Shown here in pieces: positions 9,177 through 19,141 of a DNA stretch of 64,000 bases. This stretch comes from DATAWK01 sp036267255 (GTDB lineage: Bacteria > Acidobacteriota > Terriglobia > Terriglobales > Acidobacteriaceae): contig DATAWK010000043.1 of NCBI GenBank assembly GCA_036267255.1, positions 248,001-312,000 of the forward strand. Direction: 5' to 3'. Numbering within the stretch: the first letter of the stretch is position 1; each line of letters starts with the position of its first letter. Made by a program: the position numbers and the translations under genes. The notes beneath the pieces were generated by a model. That model was not told the origin of the DNA. It saw only the letters and a list, made by a program, of their open reading frames with translations, and made no database searches.

Positions 9177-12100
9177 GTGAACAACAACTTGTCACGCCGA
9201 GATTTTGGAAAACTGACTCTCGGGACTCTAGGGAGTGCAGTCGTTCTGTCTGACCATCCGGTGTTCGCAGACTGGACAACAACCCCGTCCTTGTCTCTGG
9301 ACTTTACCTTGAATGCGACTCCTGCGTTGGAGCACAGTCTGAACGGACAGTGGGAAGTCGCAATGGATCCGGAAAACCGCGGCAAGGGAGAACGTTGGTT
9401 CGAACAGAGCTCTGTTCGCGGTGCACAGACAGCTGAAATTCCAAACCCCATTCAACTTACCTTTCCGGGTTATAACGGAGTGATCTGGTACTGGCAGTCC
9501 TTCGATGCCGGTACCTTGGCCAACTACGATGACGTGAGAATTCACTTCGGAGGGACAGACTACTTTGCAGAAGCGTGGCTCAATGGCACGTATTTAGGCG
9601 GAAACGAAAGTGCTCTTCTGCCTTTTGCCTTTCCAATCAAACAAGCACTGCGGAGTGGGACCAATCGGCTTGTGGTACGCGTGATCGACGCATGTTACGC
9701 CAAAGAAATTGATGGATTCCAGCTCGGCCATGTGCCGGGAGGACGGCAGGCCGACGATCCGCTTGAGCCCGGGTTCCGGCACTTTAACTATGGGGGATTG
9801 CTGCTGCCTGTTACGCTTCAGGCATTTCGACGGCCGTGGATTGCCGACGGATTCATTCGGCCTGACATCCACCAGGAGAAAGTGGATATCGATCTAATCC
9901 TTGTAGGTGACGGCCACCCATCCGAATGGGACGCGGAAGTGCAACCCATCTATCCGCAGAGTAGCGGACCTGTCGCACAGAAAAAATTTCAGATTACACC
10001 CGACGCGGAAGGACGAGCCACGATTTCGATTTCGGTTCCCAATCCACGTTTGTGGAAAATCTGGGACCCGTTTCTTTATCAGGTCACGCTATCCCCCAGC
10101 GGCAATCACACCGCAGGAACAACATGGAAAGCACGCTTTGGGATGAGAACGGTCTCGATTGTCGACCACAGGATGGCCGTTAATGAGGAGCCTTTTCTTC
10201 AACGTTCGTTTCTGTACAACCAGATTTGGCCAGTCACGCTGGGAGTTCCCAACAAAGATATGGCGCGACAGGATATCGAGCTGGTCCGCAGCATGAATGC
10301 GAACATGCTTCGTTGCTTCAGTAAGACACCACTTCCTGCAACTGCGGAAGCAGCAGATGAAGCCGGGATTCTGCTCCAGCATGAAAGTCTGGCATCATGG
10401 TTCCTGGTACGCGGCCAAAAGGAGCGCGCCCGTCTGAAAAACATCACCGAGCGCGGTGTTCTTCTCCTGCGCAATCACCCCAGCCTATTTTGGTGGAATG
10501 TTTTGAATGAAAATAGCCCTTACGAGGACCTTCGCAACGAATGGCTTGCTGGACCCTATGTGATGACAGAGGTTCTTCCTTCCATTCATCGTCTGGATCC
10601 AACACGGCCCGCTATCTGCGACGATCCAATCTGGAATGAGGTCCCCAATATTTGGGAGCCGGGTCACTCCGAGCCAAGCCTGCCCCTCAGTCAAAATCAC
10701 TATTACCCGTTTACGGCTCTCGAGAATCACGAAGAATCCTGGCACAATATTCGTGGCCGGGCCTGGGGCGAGAAGCCAGGCACCGATACGCCATTCGTGG
10801 CGATTACGGAGTGGGGACAAAACTCCTCTCCGGAATGGGACCGATTGATGCAGTCCTATCGAACGTCGGGCGTCCGGCAGGATGCGGAAGATTATGTTGT
10901 TTACCGCAAGCTTCACGCAATGAATCAAGGATGGTACGAGCAATCCGGCATAGCGAAGCGAGGATTTCCAACTCTCGCGAGCGTGGAAAAAGCCAATCGG
11001 GAATCCGTTGCCGAAAGATACCGGGAGTGTTTCGCTCTCTTCTGGGGGAATACCCACTGCGTGGGACAGGGGATGACTTCTCTCGAAGATAGTAGCTATG
11101 AAATGTCTGGAGTTGTGGACAACTGGCGCAACCCTAAACCAGTCGTCTTCGAGGCTCTCACGAAACTGAACGAGCCACTCCAATTGAATCTCTGGTTGCG
11201 GCCTGCCTCCGTTTACGCCAACGCCGCGATTACTTTTGACGCTACGCTGGTCAACGAAGGTCAGCGCCTCCCTGCAGGAGAATATCCGCTGGAACTGAGG
11301 CTCGTAGACAGCCGGAATCAAACCATTCTCTCCCGGCAGTATCATCATTCAGTTGGAAAGGAACTAATCGAATTCTTGATGGTGGAGTCCCTTCCTCTCC
11401 CTGTCCGTCCCGGGCTCTACGAACTACACCTGGAGTTGTCAGGGTCTCAGACAAGCTTGCTGGCAAAACGGCCAGTGCATGTTTTTGCGAAGCAGCCAAA
11501 GAGCTTGGACATCCGTCCGACAGTCTGGGTCTGGGAGAAAGGCGATCGCCTGCAAAAATGGTTGCAGCAGCGGGGAGTTTCCGCCCGCGTGGGAGACATA
11601 TCCCCCACCATAGAACCGGATGACGGGCCATCTGTCGCACCACACCTCGCTCAGGTTCAGCCTGGCGATCTGCTGATCGTTGACGAAATGCCCAACCCGG
11701 AGGAAATCATGCCCAGAATCCACGCGGCAGTACAGCAGGGTGCGCACGCTATCGTGCTTCGGCCAGTGGCCGTGTTCGGCGGCGACAAACCTGTGGCGCT
11801 TTTAAATAACCCGCTAGAGTTTTCATATAGCCCGCTGATGGGACCTGTCATCGGCAATAGTCCCACGATCCCGGACTACCCCGGATGGAAGCCCGTGCTT
11901 AAGGCGATAAGCTGGTGGGGCAGTCCGGGAGCATGGGGATATTCGCGAACGGCTCTGGCATTGCAACATCCATTTCTGGAAGGTCTCCCACAGGCAGTTG
12001 CGCTTGAGGCACAACCTGCCTACCAACGGGTTGCGCCGAGGTATACGTGGGATATAACTGGCGCTCCTGAACTTGCGGAGGTGGATAGCGCTGTGGTCGA

Positions 12101-12266
12101 GAACGCCCTTAATGTTGACGGTCCCTACACCGCTGACCTGTTTTCCGTTACTTCTGGCGAAGGCAGAATGGTCCTGAATACGCTACATCTAGCCGAGAAC
12201 CTCGATACAGATCCAGCAAGCGACAGGATACTGGAAAATATCTTGCTCGTCCTGGCGAAGGACTAA
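9177..12266 (+). CDS. Tat-exported glycoside hydrolase family 2 protein
   Basis: 1029 residues with a GTG start at 9177 preceded by AAGGGAG. The Tat signal is SRRDFGKLTLGTLGS. An N-terminal jelly-roll (SLNGQWEVAMDP, DYFAEAWLNGTYLGG) and Ig-like domain precede a TIM barrel with candidate acid/base Glu445 (NVLNEN) and nucleophile Glu545 (AITEWGQ). A further ~400 residues form beta-rich and flavodoxin-like segments. GH2 includes beta-galactosidases, beta-glucuronidases and beta-mannosidases, and the substrate cannot be chosen from sequence. It is the last gene of the cluster and is followed by a strong hairpin at 12322. Confidence 0.88.
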   Translation: MNNNLSRRDFGKLTLGTLGSAVVLSDHPVFADWTTTPSLSLDFTLNATPALEHSLNGQWEVAMDPENRGKGERWFEQSSVRGAQTAEIPNPIQLTFPGYNGVIWYWQSFDAGTLANYDDVRIHFGGTDYFAEAWLNGTYLGGNESALLPFAFPIKQALRSGTNRLVVRVIDACYAKEIDGFQLGHVPGGRQADDPLEPGFRHFNYGGLLLPVTLQAFRRPWIADGFIRPDIHQEKVDIDLILVGDGHPSEWDAEVQPIYPQSSGPVAQKKFQITPDAEGRATISISVPNPRLWKIWDPFLYQVTLSPSGNHTAGTTWKARFGMRTVSIVDHRMAVNEEPFLQRSFLYNQIWPVTLGVPNKDMARQDIELVRSMNANMLRCFSKTPLPATAEAADEAGILLQHESLASWFLVRGQKERARLKNITERGVLLLRNHPSLFWWNVLNENSPYEDLRNEWLAGPYVMTEVLPSIHRLDPTRPAICDDPIWNEVPNIWEPGHSEPSLPLSQNHYYPFTALENHEESWHNIRGRAWGEKPGTDTPFVAITEWGQNSSPEWDRLMQSYRTSGVRQDAEDYVVYRKLHAMNQGWYEQSGIAKRGFPTLASVEKANRESVAERYRECFALFWGNTHCVGQGMTSLEDSSYEMSGVVDNWRNPKPVVFEALTKLNEPLQLNLWLRPASVYANAAITFDATLVNEGQRLPAGEYPLELRLVDSRNQTILSRQYHHSVGKELIEFLMVESLPLPVRPGLYELHLELSGSQTSLLAKRPVHVFAKQPKSLDIRPTVWVWEKGDRLQKWLQQRGVSARVGDISPTIEPDDGPSVAPHLAQVQPGDLLIVDEMPNPEEIMPRIHAAVQQGAHAIVLRPVAVFGGDKPVALLNNPLEFSYSPLMGPVIGNSPTIPDYPGWKPVLKAISWWGSPGAWGYSRTALALQHPFLEGLPQAVALEAQPAYQRVAPRYTWDITGAPELAEVDSAVVENALNVDGPYTADLFSVTSGEGRMVLNTLHLAENLDTDPASDRILENILLVLAKD

Positions 12267-12321
12267 CTTGCATCGTTTCGCCTGCACACAATATCGGTAG
12301 TTTGTGTTCAAGCTGTTCCTT

Positions 12322-12360
12322 ACATCACAGGCCATGCACGATGTGCATGGCCTGTGATGT
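12322..12360. terminator. Perfect 18 bp hairpin between convergent genes
   Basis: acatcacaggccatgcac (12322-12339), a 3 nt loop, then its exact complement (12343-12360). It lies midway between the ends of the GH2 gene (plus) and the TonB receptor gene (minus), as expected for a bidirectional terminator. There is no clear T-run, so Rho-independent termination is not certain. Confidence 0.65.
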
Positions 12361-12372
12361 TGAGAGCGCTAC

Positions 12373-15300
12373 TCAGAAGATGAACTTCAAAGCCAACTGG
12401 AGTTGCCGAGCAGTATTGAAAGTGCCATTTATGGTACCGAAGAGCGGTCCCGCATTATAATCCGCAATGGGCTCGCCGAGGACAACATTATTCAGCAGAT
12501 TGAAAGCCTCCATGCGAAACTCAAATTGCCGTCCCTCCCCGATTGGGAATAGGCGGAAAACCGACGAATCCAGATCCCAAGAACCAGCGGATCGAAGGGA
12601 ATTTCTTCCCGCTGTGCCATAGGTATACCCCGGTGGAACAGCATACGCGGCCGTATTGAACCATTCCGCAGGAGTGCGGTGCGACAAATTGGGGTTCCCG
12701 ACCAAGTTTAAATACTCTGTGCCATTTCCAGTATTGGGAATATCGCTGCTGATCACCGGCGTGAAAGGGATGCCTGAATGGGCCGTGAAGATATTGTTAA
12801 CCTGCCAGTTTCCCAGGATGTAATTCAAGGCTCCGTTTCTTGTCGAGAATCTCTTGTCCCTGCCGACAGGTATTTGGTAGAGAGTGTCCACGGTGAGAAC
12901 ATTTGTTATATCGTATCCAGCCACAGAGCGACTTCCATAGCCACATATATTGTAAGTGTCCTGTGCATTAGTTCCTGCAGCGCCAAACCAACCGTCAGTG
13001 CCACAGTCGATGGTTTTGGACCAAGTGTAGGCAACGTTATACGACCAGCCATTGGCATACCGTTTTATGAGTGAAAATTGCAGGGCGTTATAGTTCGACC
13101 GACCAACAGAACGATCATAAGGAGCTATAGCAATGTACGGATACAGCGCACGCGATTGCGGATCGCCCGGACCCGGCGTGAGGGCCGTATTGTACGGACC
13201 GCCGTAAGCCAGCCGTTGCGAGACCATGCCGACATAATCTAGCGTCGCAACCGTGGTACTGTTCAGTTGCCACTCTCCGCCGAGGTTCCATTGCTCGGAC
13301 ATGGGATTCTTCAAGTGAGGGTCAACGGAAGGGCTAGTCTGGTTGAAAGGCGTGGCTGCCGGTAGAACCTCGCTGCTCGCTCCCAATGGATTGGTTGCAG
13401 TAACCGTCGGAGTCGCGGATGCTGAACTTGGCAGGTTAAGATCAGCGGGGGACTCGAGGAAACCAATATCCGGCCATGTTCCTCCACTGCTGTTCGTTAT
13501 CATAGTAACTGCGGCCCAGTTGTCGTATACAACACCGAAGGCCCCTCTTACGACGGCGCTGTTCCCAATCTGATAGGCAAAACCAACGCGCGGGCCGAAG
13601 TTGTTGTACGTGTTGTAAATAAGCTTACCGTTCGGAGATACCACCACGTGAGCCGGTAACGTACCATCGCCGGGAATGCACGGTGCAGCGTGTGTCACGT
13701 TACAGGCAGGCGGCAGTTTCTGAACGATGTAGGTGCCGTTATTGTAGTCCATATTGCCATCGTACGGACCTCCGTGAAACGGAACCAAAGAATCCTTTCC
13801 CATAGGAGTAATAAACGTAACGTCGTAACGCAGCCCGTAATTGAGCGTTAATTTCGGCGTGACTTTCCAGGCGTCCTGAACATATGCGTCCCCTATGCCA
13901 CCGGGACGTGATCCTGTCTCCCTATTTGTGAAATTATAGGAACTCGGAACTCCTAGAAGATACGAGGCCAACCCTGAACCGACATCCGTTGTATCTAGTG
14001 GATTGGGATCTGCCGTATTCTGTGCTCCGAACCCCTCGATGGGCTGCGCGGTCGCGTCACCGAATTTCATGGTCGTGTAGCCCCCACCGAAATGCAGTGC
14101 ATGGGCTCCCAACGTCTTCTGTAGGCTCCCGCTGTACTCCCAGGTGTCCGAACTGTGAGCAGTGTATAAGAACTCTCCTGGATTTGAGGAGAAGCCGGCA
14201 ATGGACATGCCCGGAAGTATGGAACGGCCCGGCGCTGCAGCCCAAGTGCTAATATTTGGAGCAAGGTTCAGGGTTCCTGCGATAGCCGTAGTCGATTGCG
14301 TAAAGAAATTTGATTCAGTCATATATAGGGTTGTATGCGCAACTTGTCCCTGAAGAACGAGGCTGGGATTGAAGACATGCACATAACTGCCACCCCAATT
14401 CCGAGAAGGGATTGGGGTCACTGACGGATCGCCCGGAAGACCGGACGATGCTGTAACCGTACTATTGAGAGCGCTGTAACGAAAATATGCCGAGTCATTT
14501 GCCGCTATCTTCTGATCCACCCGGATGTCCCACTCATTCTGTACCTGACCGACGGGAGTCGTATCGAGCGCGTTGTCTCCTGAACTGTCAAATACCGGGC
14601 CGGCCTGTGGGTATGCAAAGTTGGCATACGCAACCAAAGGCTTCTGGATCATAGACGCTGGAATCTGGTTTCCCGGAAAGGGGTCGCCAATATACTCGCC
14701 TGGAGCTGCCGGATTGGGTCGAAAGCTGAATGGGTTGTAAATTTGGGTTGGCCAGTCGCTCAGGTCTCCGGAGAGTTCTCTAGCGGTTGCGACGTGCAAT
14801 GGAGCATTGGCGACTAGAGAATAGCGAAAACCCTGATAGGCGCCGAAAAAGAACGTTTTGTTTCTGCCGTTATAGAGCTTTGGAATCCAGACTGGACCAC
14901 CGATCGAGCCGCCAAACTGATTCTGGCTGTAAGGTGTTTTGGGTACAGTTGTTGGCAGGAAATAGCCACGAGCATCGAAGATTTCATTGCGGGCATATTC
15001 CCATGCCGAACCGTGCAAGTTGTTGGTGCCGGACTTTGTAGTTACATTGATGACACCACCGAGTGAGCCGCCATATTCCGCGCTATCAGTATGCGAGACC
15101 ACCTTGAATTCCTGGATCGCATCAATGATGGGCGGTACCGCATAGGTGCTGATATATTCTCCGTAATTATTCATGCCGTCTGTAAGGAAGAAGTTGCTGC
15201 GGTCGCTCTGTCCGTTGATGTCGGGGAAAACCGTGTCGGAACCAATCGGGTCGGCGACCATCCATCCGCCTCCCCCTACTGACCCTTCAGACATGCCAGT

Positions 15301-15840
15301 GCCGACGCCGGTCGGCGTTACACCTGGAGTTAGTGTCAGAAGCTGGGTGAAATTACGGCCATTCAGCGGAAGGTCGTTTACCTCCTTCGTTGAAATCACT
15401 GTACCTAAATTTGCGCTGGATACCTGTAGCTGTGGGTTTGCTGCCTGTACGGTTACGGTAGAACTTTGAGACCCAACCACCATGGAGAAGTTGATGGTTG
15501 CAGTGTGGCCCACGGTCAGAGTAAATAGAGGAACGCTCTTCGGACCGAATCCTGGCGCTGTTGCCTCGATCGTGTACTGACCTGGTGTAATGTTGAAAAT
15601 CGAATACACTCCGGCGCTGTTAGAGGTAGTTGTATTTTCCACCGACGTCTGAATGTTTCGCAGCATGATCGTTGCATCTGGAACCACGGCCCCGCTGGGG
15701 TCCCGGACAACTCCGTTGATGGAAGCCGTGGACAGCTGCGCGAAACTCGCCCCGGACAGCAACAAGATCAGGCTTAAGAAAAGACCTCCAAAAATCGAGC
15801 CCACCTTCAGGCTCCCATGCAATCGAGTGGCATAGACCAT
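12373..15840 (-). CDS. Oar-like TonB-dependent receptor with carboxypeptidase-regulatory domain
   Basis: 1155 residues. Signal peptide, then a carboxypeptidase-regulatory-like domain (INGVVRDPSGAVVPDATIML, GVYSIFNITPGQYTIEA), then a plug domain (NDLPLNGRNFTQLLTLTPGV) and a long outer-membrane beta-barrel ending in FIF, a typical aromatic C-terminus. Start ATG at 15840 with GGAGG 6 nt upstream. Acidobacteria use such receptors much as Bacteroidetes use SusC, to import oligosaccharides. It is divergent from the GH78 gene across a region with two AAGCGCTT palindromes. The cargo is probably an oligosaccharide released by the local exported enzymes (inference). Confidence 0.9.
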   Translation of the reverse strand: MVYATRLHGSLKVGSIFGGLFLSLILLLSGASFAQLSTASINGVVRDPSGAVVPDATIMLRNIQTSVENTTTSNSAGVYSIFNITPGQYTIEATAPGFGPKSVPLFTLTVGHTATINFSMVVGSQSSTVTVQAANPQLQVSSANLGTVISTKEVNDLPLNGRNFTQLLTLTPGVTPTGVGTGMSEGSVGGGGWMVADPIGSDTVFPDINGQSDRSNFFLTDGMNNYGEYISTYAVPPIIDAIQEFKVVSHTDSAEYGGSLGGVINVTTKSGTNNLHGSAWEYARNEIFDARGYFLPTTVPKTPYSQNQFGGSIGGPVWIPKLYNGRNKTFFFGAYQGFRYSLVANAPLHVATARELSGDLSDWPTQIYNPFSFRPNPAAPGEYIGDPFPGNQIPASMIQKPLVAYANFAYPQAGPVFDSSGDNALDTTPVGQVQNEWDIRVDQKIAANDSAYFRYSALNSTVTASSGLPGDPSVTPIPSRNWGGSYVHVFNPSLVLQGQVAHTTLYMTESNFFTQSTTAIAGTLNLAPNISTWAAAPGRSILPGMSIAGFSSNPGEFLYTAHSSDTWEYSGSLQKTLGAHALHFGGGYTTMKFGDATAQPIEGFGAQNTADPNPLDTTDVGSGLASYLLGVPSSYNFTNRETGSRPGGIGDAYVQDAWKVTPKLTLNYGLRYDVTFITPMGKDSLVPFHGGPYDGNMDYNNGTYIVQKLPPACNVTHAAPCIPGDGTLPAHVVVSPNGKLIYNTYNNFGPRVGFAYQIGNSAVVRGAFGVVYDNWAAVTMITNSSGGTWPDIGFLESPADLNLPSSASATPTVTATNPLGASSEVLPAATPFNQTSPSVDPHLKNPMSEQWNLGGEWQLNSTTVATLDYVGMVSQRLAYGGPYNTALTPGPGDPQSRALYPYIAIAPYDRSVGRSNYNALQFSLIKRYANGWSYNVAYTWSKTIDCGTDGWFGAAGTNAQDTYNICGYGSRSVAGYDITNVLTVDTLYQIPVGRDKRFSTRNGALNYILGNWQVNNIFTAHSGIPFTPVISSDIPNTGNGTEYLNLVGNPNLSHRTPAEWFNTAAYAVPPGYTYGTAGRNSLRSAGSWDLDSSVFRLFPIGEGRQFEFRMEAFNLLNNVVLGEPIADYNAGPLFGTINGTFNTARQLQLALKFIF

Positions 15841-15849
15841 ACAACCTCC

Positions 15850-15857
15850 AAGCGCTT
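15850..15857. promoter_or_regulatory. AAGCGCTT palindrome overlapping the TonB receptor 5' leader
   Basis: ccaagcgcttag lies 9 bp upstream of the receptor ATG, next to the ribosome-binding site. A roadblock or translation-proximal operator position is plausible. It is one of four boxes with this core in the locus. Confidence 0.45.
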
Positions 15858-15996
15858 AGCGGCTTAAGAAGATTGACACTAACCCTCACAACTACGAACT
15901 GTCAATCGAAAAATACCTAAATTTACTGGATTAATTTGTAATTCTTGGAATTTACTCGCTTATTGCCTTAGCGAACAATCAATAATTTATTATACT

Positions 15997-16006
15997 TAAG
16001 CGCTTA
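15997..16006. promoter_or_regulatory. TAAGCGCTTA palindrome in the receptor/GH78 divergent promoter
   Basis: The palindrome (cttaagcgcttat) lies in a very AT-rich stretch, 75 bp upstream of the GH78 start and about 160 bp upstream of the divergent receptor gene. It is the same motif as at 3604, and suggests co-regulation of uptake, rhamnosidase and catabolic genes. Confidence 0.6.
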
Positions 16007-16081
16007 TAACTGTTATCTTAATTACAATAAATCCTTGGAATACCGTGGAAAAAACGAAGTATTCATATCTGAGGGATAAGG

Positions 16082-18979
16082 ATGACGCGACGTGATTTGA
16101 TTCGTTTTTTTGCCATAATCGCTGCTCATTGCAAGGCGCGGGGCTTGGCAATGGGCACCAAAGCAATCGCTGGTAAATACGAGGCCGGGATATCAGGCGC
16201 GCTCCCAGGGCGTGACCAACCCAATCCGATCGCTATCGACGCACTTCGTTGCGAGTATCGTGAGAATCCTCTGGGTATCGATATATTGAAGCCTCGTCTA
16301 TCGTGGACTCTCCATGCAGGAAACAGACGAGGCGTACGACAGACGGCTTATCGCATTCTCGTTGCGTCCAGCCCCGCTCTTCTCCGCTCCGGCAAGGCTG
16401 ACTTGTGGGACACGGAAAAAATTAAGTCCAATCACTCAACGCATATCGAATATCAAGGTAAAGCGCTGCGTTCCAGAATGCAGTGCTACTGGAAGGTTCA
16501 AGTGTGGGATGAATCGAATCATCGATCTGGTTGGAGCCAGTCAGCTCTTTGGACCGTCGGGCTTCTGAATGGTAACGATTGGCATGCCAGTTGGATTGGC
16601 CTGGAAGAAGATAGCAATCAACTCCAAACAACTGCGCTCCCGATGCCTCGTTACTTACGCAAGGAATTCACAATTGAGGGAAAGCCTTTCAAAGCAACTG
16701 CCTATGTAACGGCTGCGGGGCTCTATCAACTCCACCTCAATGGTCAAAAGGTTGGTAAACACATCCTGGCACCAGAATGGACCGACTATCACAAACGCAT
16801 TCAGTACGACACATTGGATGTAACGAGCCTGCTAGTCCCAGGACGAAATGCCATTGGCACCATTCTCGGCAATGGATGGTACTGCGGATTGTGGCAGTGC
16901 TGGCCACCGCGGGTAGGAATCTACGGCAAGCAGCCGCACCTCTTAATGCAACTCGAGATTGAATATGCAGATGGAAGGAGGCAGCGGGTTCTGTCGGATC
17001 CGTCATGGAGAGGGAGCACGGATGGACCTATCCGGTTCGCTGGGATCTATGAAGGTGAAACCTACGATGCCCGAATGGAGATGCCCGGGTGGGACAAACC
17101 AGGATTTGACGAATCTCTATGGCGGCCAGTAGAGGCCGATCCGTCCGATGAGACTCGAAAACTGGGTCGCCCGATCTGGCAACGCAGCGAGCCCATCCAG
17201 CAGGAGACTCAGTTTGTTCCCGTTTCCGTCACGGAGCCAAAACCGGAGGTTTATGTCTTCGACATGGGACAAAACATGGTAGGTTGGTGCCGATTGAACG
17301 TGGACCTGCCTGCGGGAAGTGAAATCACTCTGTTGCACAATGAGGTTCTGAATCCTGACGGGACTGTCTATATGGACAATCTTCACGCCGGGCATTTAAG
17401 CAGCGGCGATCGCCAGATTCTCCGATACACAGGACGGGGAGGCAGTGGGCAAATCTACGAGCCGCATTTTACCTATATGGGATTTCGTTACGTAGAGCTG
17501 AGAGGCTTCCCGCAACGGCCAGAGAAAGAGATGCTCACTGGCATCGTATTTCATACAAGCGCCAAGATGGTGGGCTCTTTCTCCTGCTCCCACGAATTGG
17601 TGAATCAGCTGGTACACAATATCCAATGGTCTCTGCGCGGAAATCTGATGGGCGTTCCGACAGACTGCCCGTCCCGGGATGAGCGCTGCGGTTATACCGG
17701 CGATTCCGAGTTCATCATGCCTACGGCGGTTTACAACGTGAATCTCGCGGCCTTCCTGAACAAGTGGCTCGTCGATCTGTGCGAAGACTCCCAGTTTGCA
17801 AACGGTGGTTTTCCTGACATGGCTCCAGATTATAAAGCCAACGCATGTCCAAATTTTAAAGTAGAAGACAATGAGAATGTTGGCTGGGGAGACGGCGGAA
17901 TCATTTCCCCTTACATTATGTTTCAGACCTATGGCGATGTTCGAGTACTTCGCGACCATTACCCAGCGATGCAGCGCTATGCCCAGATGTTAATCGATAC
18001 GAGCCACGGATACACTCGCGGCCCCGAACACGTAGGTTTTGGAGACTGGTTAAATCTGGGAGGCAATGCGAGCGATGCGGTTCTCGGTACCGTTTACTAC
18101 GCTTATATCTTCATGCTCATGACCGAGATTGCGCAGGTACTTGGCAAATCGGAAGATGCAACCGCATATAGAGATCGCTCCAAGAAGATTTCGCAGACTT
18201 TTGTTGACGAGTTTGTAGATGGGGAGGGAAAGATTAAGGGTAGCAGTCAAACGGGTTATGCTCTTGTCTTTGCCATGGGGCTTGTACCACCGAATCTGCA
18301 GCAAAAGATGTCACATCAATTTTCGGAATCGCTTGCCGCATTCAACTACCACCTGGCAACAGGATTGATGGGCACCTCACATCTGCTTACAGGTCTGCAC
18401 GCCGCGAAACGCGACGATTTGGCGAGTCGGCTGCTACTCACGGAAACTTTCCCATCGTGGCTGTACGAAGTACACCAAGGAGCAACGACAATTTGGGAGC
18501 GTTGGGATGGTTGGACGCCCGACAAGGGATTTCAATGGTCGGGAATGAACTCCTTCAACCACTATGCACTCGGATCGTGCGGTGAATATTTGTACTCTAT
18601 TGTTGGCGGTATCCGCGCAGGCACACCTGGCTACAAGCACATCATTATTCAACCAACATTCCTTGACGGCTTCGAGTGGGCGACAGCAGAGTATAAATCG
18701 ATCCAGGGACCTATTCGTTGTGCATGGAAGCGAACTGGCGATCATCTATATGTGAGTGTCACGATACCTCCCAACACAACGGCAACGATCTATTTACCCG
18801 CCTCCGATGCGCACTCGCTCCTTGAATCAGGAAAGCCTGTATTGCATGCACAAGGCCTCAGACTCCAATCAGTGGAGCAAGGAGTTACCATTCTTGACGC
18901 AGACTCTGGAATGTATGAATTTGTATTCCAAGCAAATGCACGCATCGGGGCAGGCATAATTGAGAACGCTATAGCTTAA
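16082..18979 (+). CDS. Glycoside hydrolase family 78 alpha-L-rhamnosidase
   Basis: 965 residues. N-terminal Fn3-like and Bac_rhamnosid_N beta domains (LRCEYRENPLGID, YRILVASS, LYQLHLNGQKVG), then an (alpha/alpha)6 catalytic barrel and a C-terminal beta-sandwich (GYKHIIIQP). Catalytic signatures are DCPSRDERCGYTGD (D528 onward, Glu534 the likely acid) and TTIWERWDGW (Glu806 the likely base). It releases terminal L-rhamnose from pectin side chains or plant glycosides. The N-terminus MTRRDLIRFFA has an RR pair but a weak hydrophobic core, so export is uncertain. A TAAGCGCTTA box lies 75 bp upstream. It fits functionally with the RhaT-like carrier. Confidence 0.92.
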   Translation: MTRRDLIRFFAIIAAHCKARGLAMGTKAIAGKYEAGISGALPGRDQPNPIAIDALRCEYRENPLGIDILKPRLSWTLHAGNRRGVRQTAYRILVASSPALLRSGKADLWDTEKIKSNHSTHIEYQGKALRSRMQCYWKVQVWDESNHRSGWSQSALWTVGLLNGNDWHASWIGLEEDSNQLQTTALPMPRYLRKEFTIEGKPFKATAYVTAAGLYQLHLNGQKVGKHILAPEWTDYHKRIQYDTLDVTSLLVPGRNAIGTILGNGWYCGLWQCWPPRVGIYGKQPHLLMQLEIEYADGRRQRVLSDPSWRGSTDGPIRFAGIYEGETYDARMEMPGWDKPGFDESLWRPVEADPSDETRKLGRPIWQRSEPIQQETQFVPVSVTEPKPEVYVFDMGQNMVGWCRLNVDLPAGSEITLLHNEVLNPDGTVYMDNLHAGHLSSGDRQILRYTGRGGSGQIYEPHFTYMGFRYVELRGFPQRPEKEMLTGIVFHTSAKMVGSFSCSHELVNQLVHNIQWSLRGNLMGVPTDCPSRDERCGYTGDSEFIMPTAVYNVNLAAFLNKWLVDLCEDSQFANGGFPDMAPDYKANACPNFKVEDNENVGWGDGGIISPYIMFQTYGDVRVLRDHYPAMQRYAQMLIDTSHGYTRGPEHVGFGDWLNLGGNASDAVLGTVYYAYIFMLMTEIAQVLGKSEDATAYRDRSKKISQTFVDEFVDGEGKIKGSSQTGYALVFAMGLVPPNLQQKMSHQFSESLAAFNYHLATGLMGTSHLLTGLHAAKRDDLASRLLLTETFPSWLYEVHQGATTIWERWDGWTPDKGFQWSGMNSFNHYALGSCGEYLYSIVGGIRAGTPGYKHIIIQPTFLDGFEWATAEYKSIQGPIRCAWKRTGDHLYVSVTIPPNTTATIYLPASDAHSLLESGKPVLHAQGLRLQSVEQGVTILDADSGMYEFVFQANARIGAGIIENAIA

Positions 18980-19141
18980 AAGTAAAAGAAATTGGAAACT
19001 TGACTGCTTATTTCGAGTTCCGCTTCTACTTCTTTTAAAGAACGTATCTCAGACGACCAACCGCTCCGCTAGGAGTTCACTAGAAAAGCAAGATACAAAA
19101 GTATCCAACCCATCAGCGGCAAGACAGAAAGAAGCAACTAG

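Noticed and set aside
12322..12360. Hairpin as a mobile-element end
   Set aside because: No transposase or target duplication is nearby and the position between convergent genes fits a terminator better.
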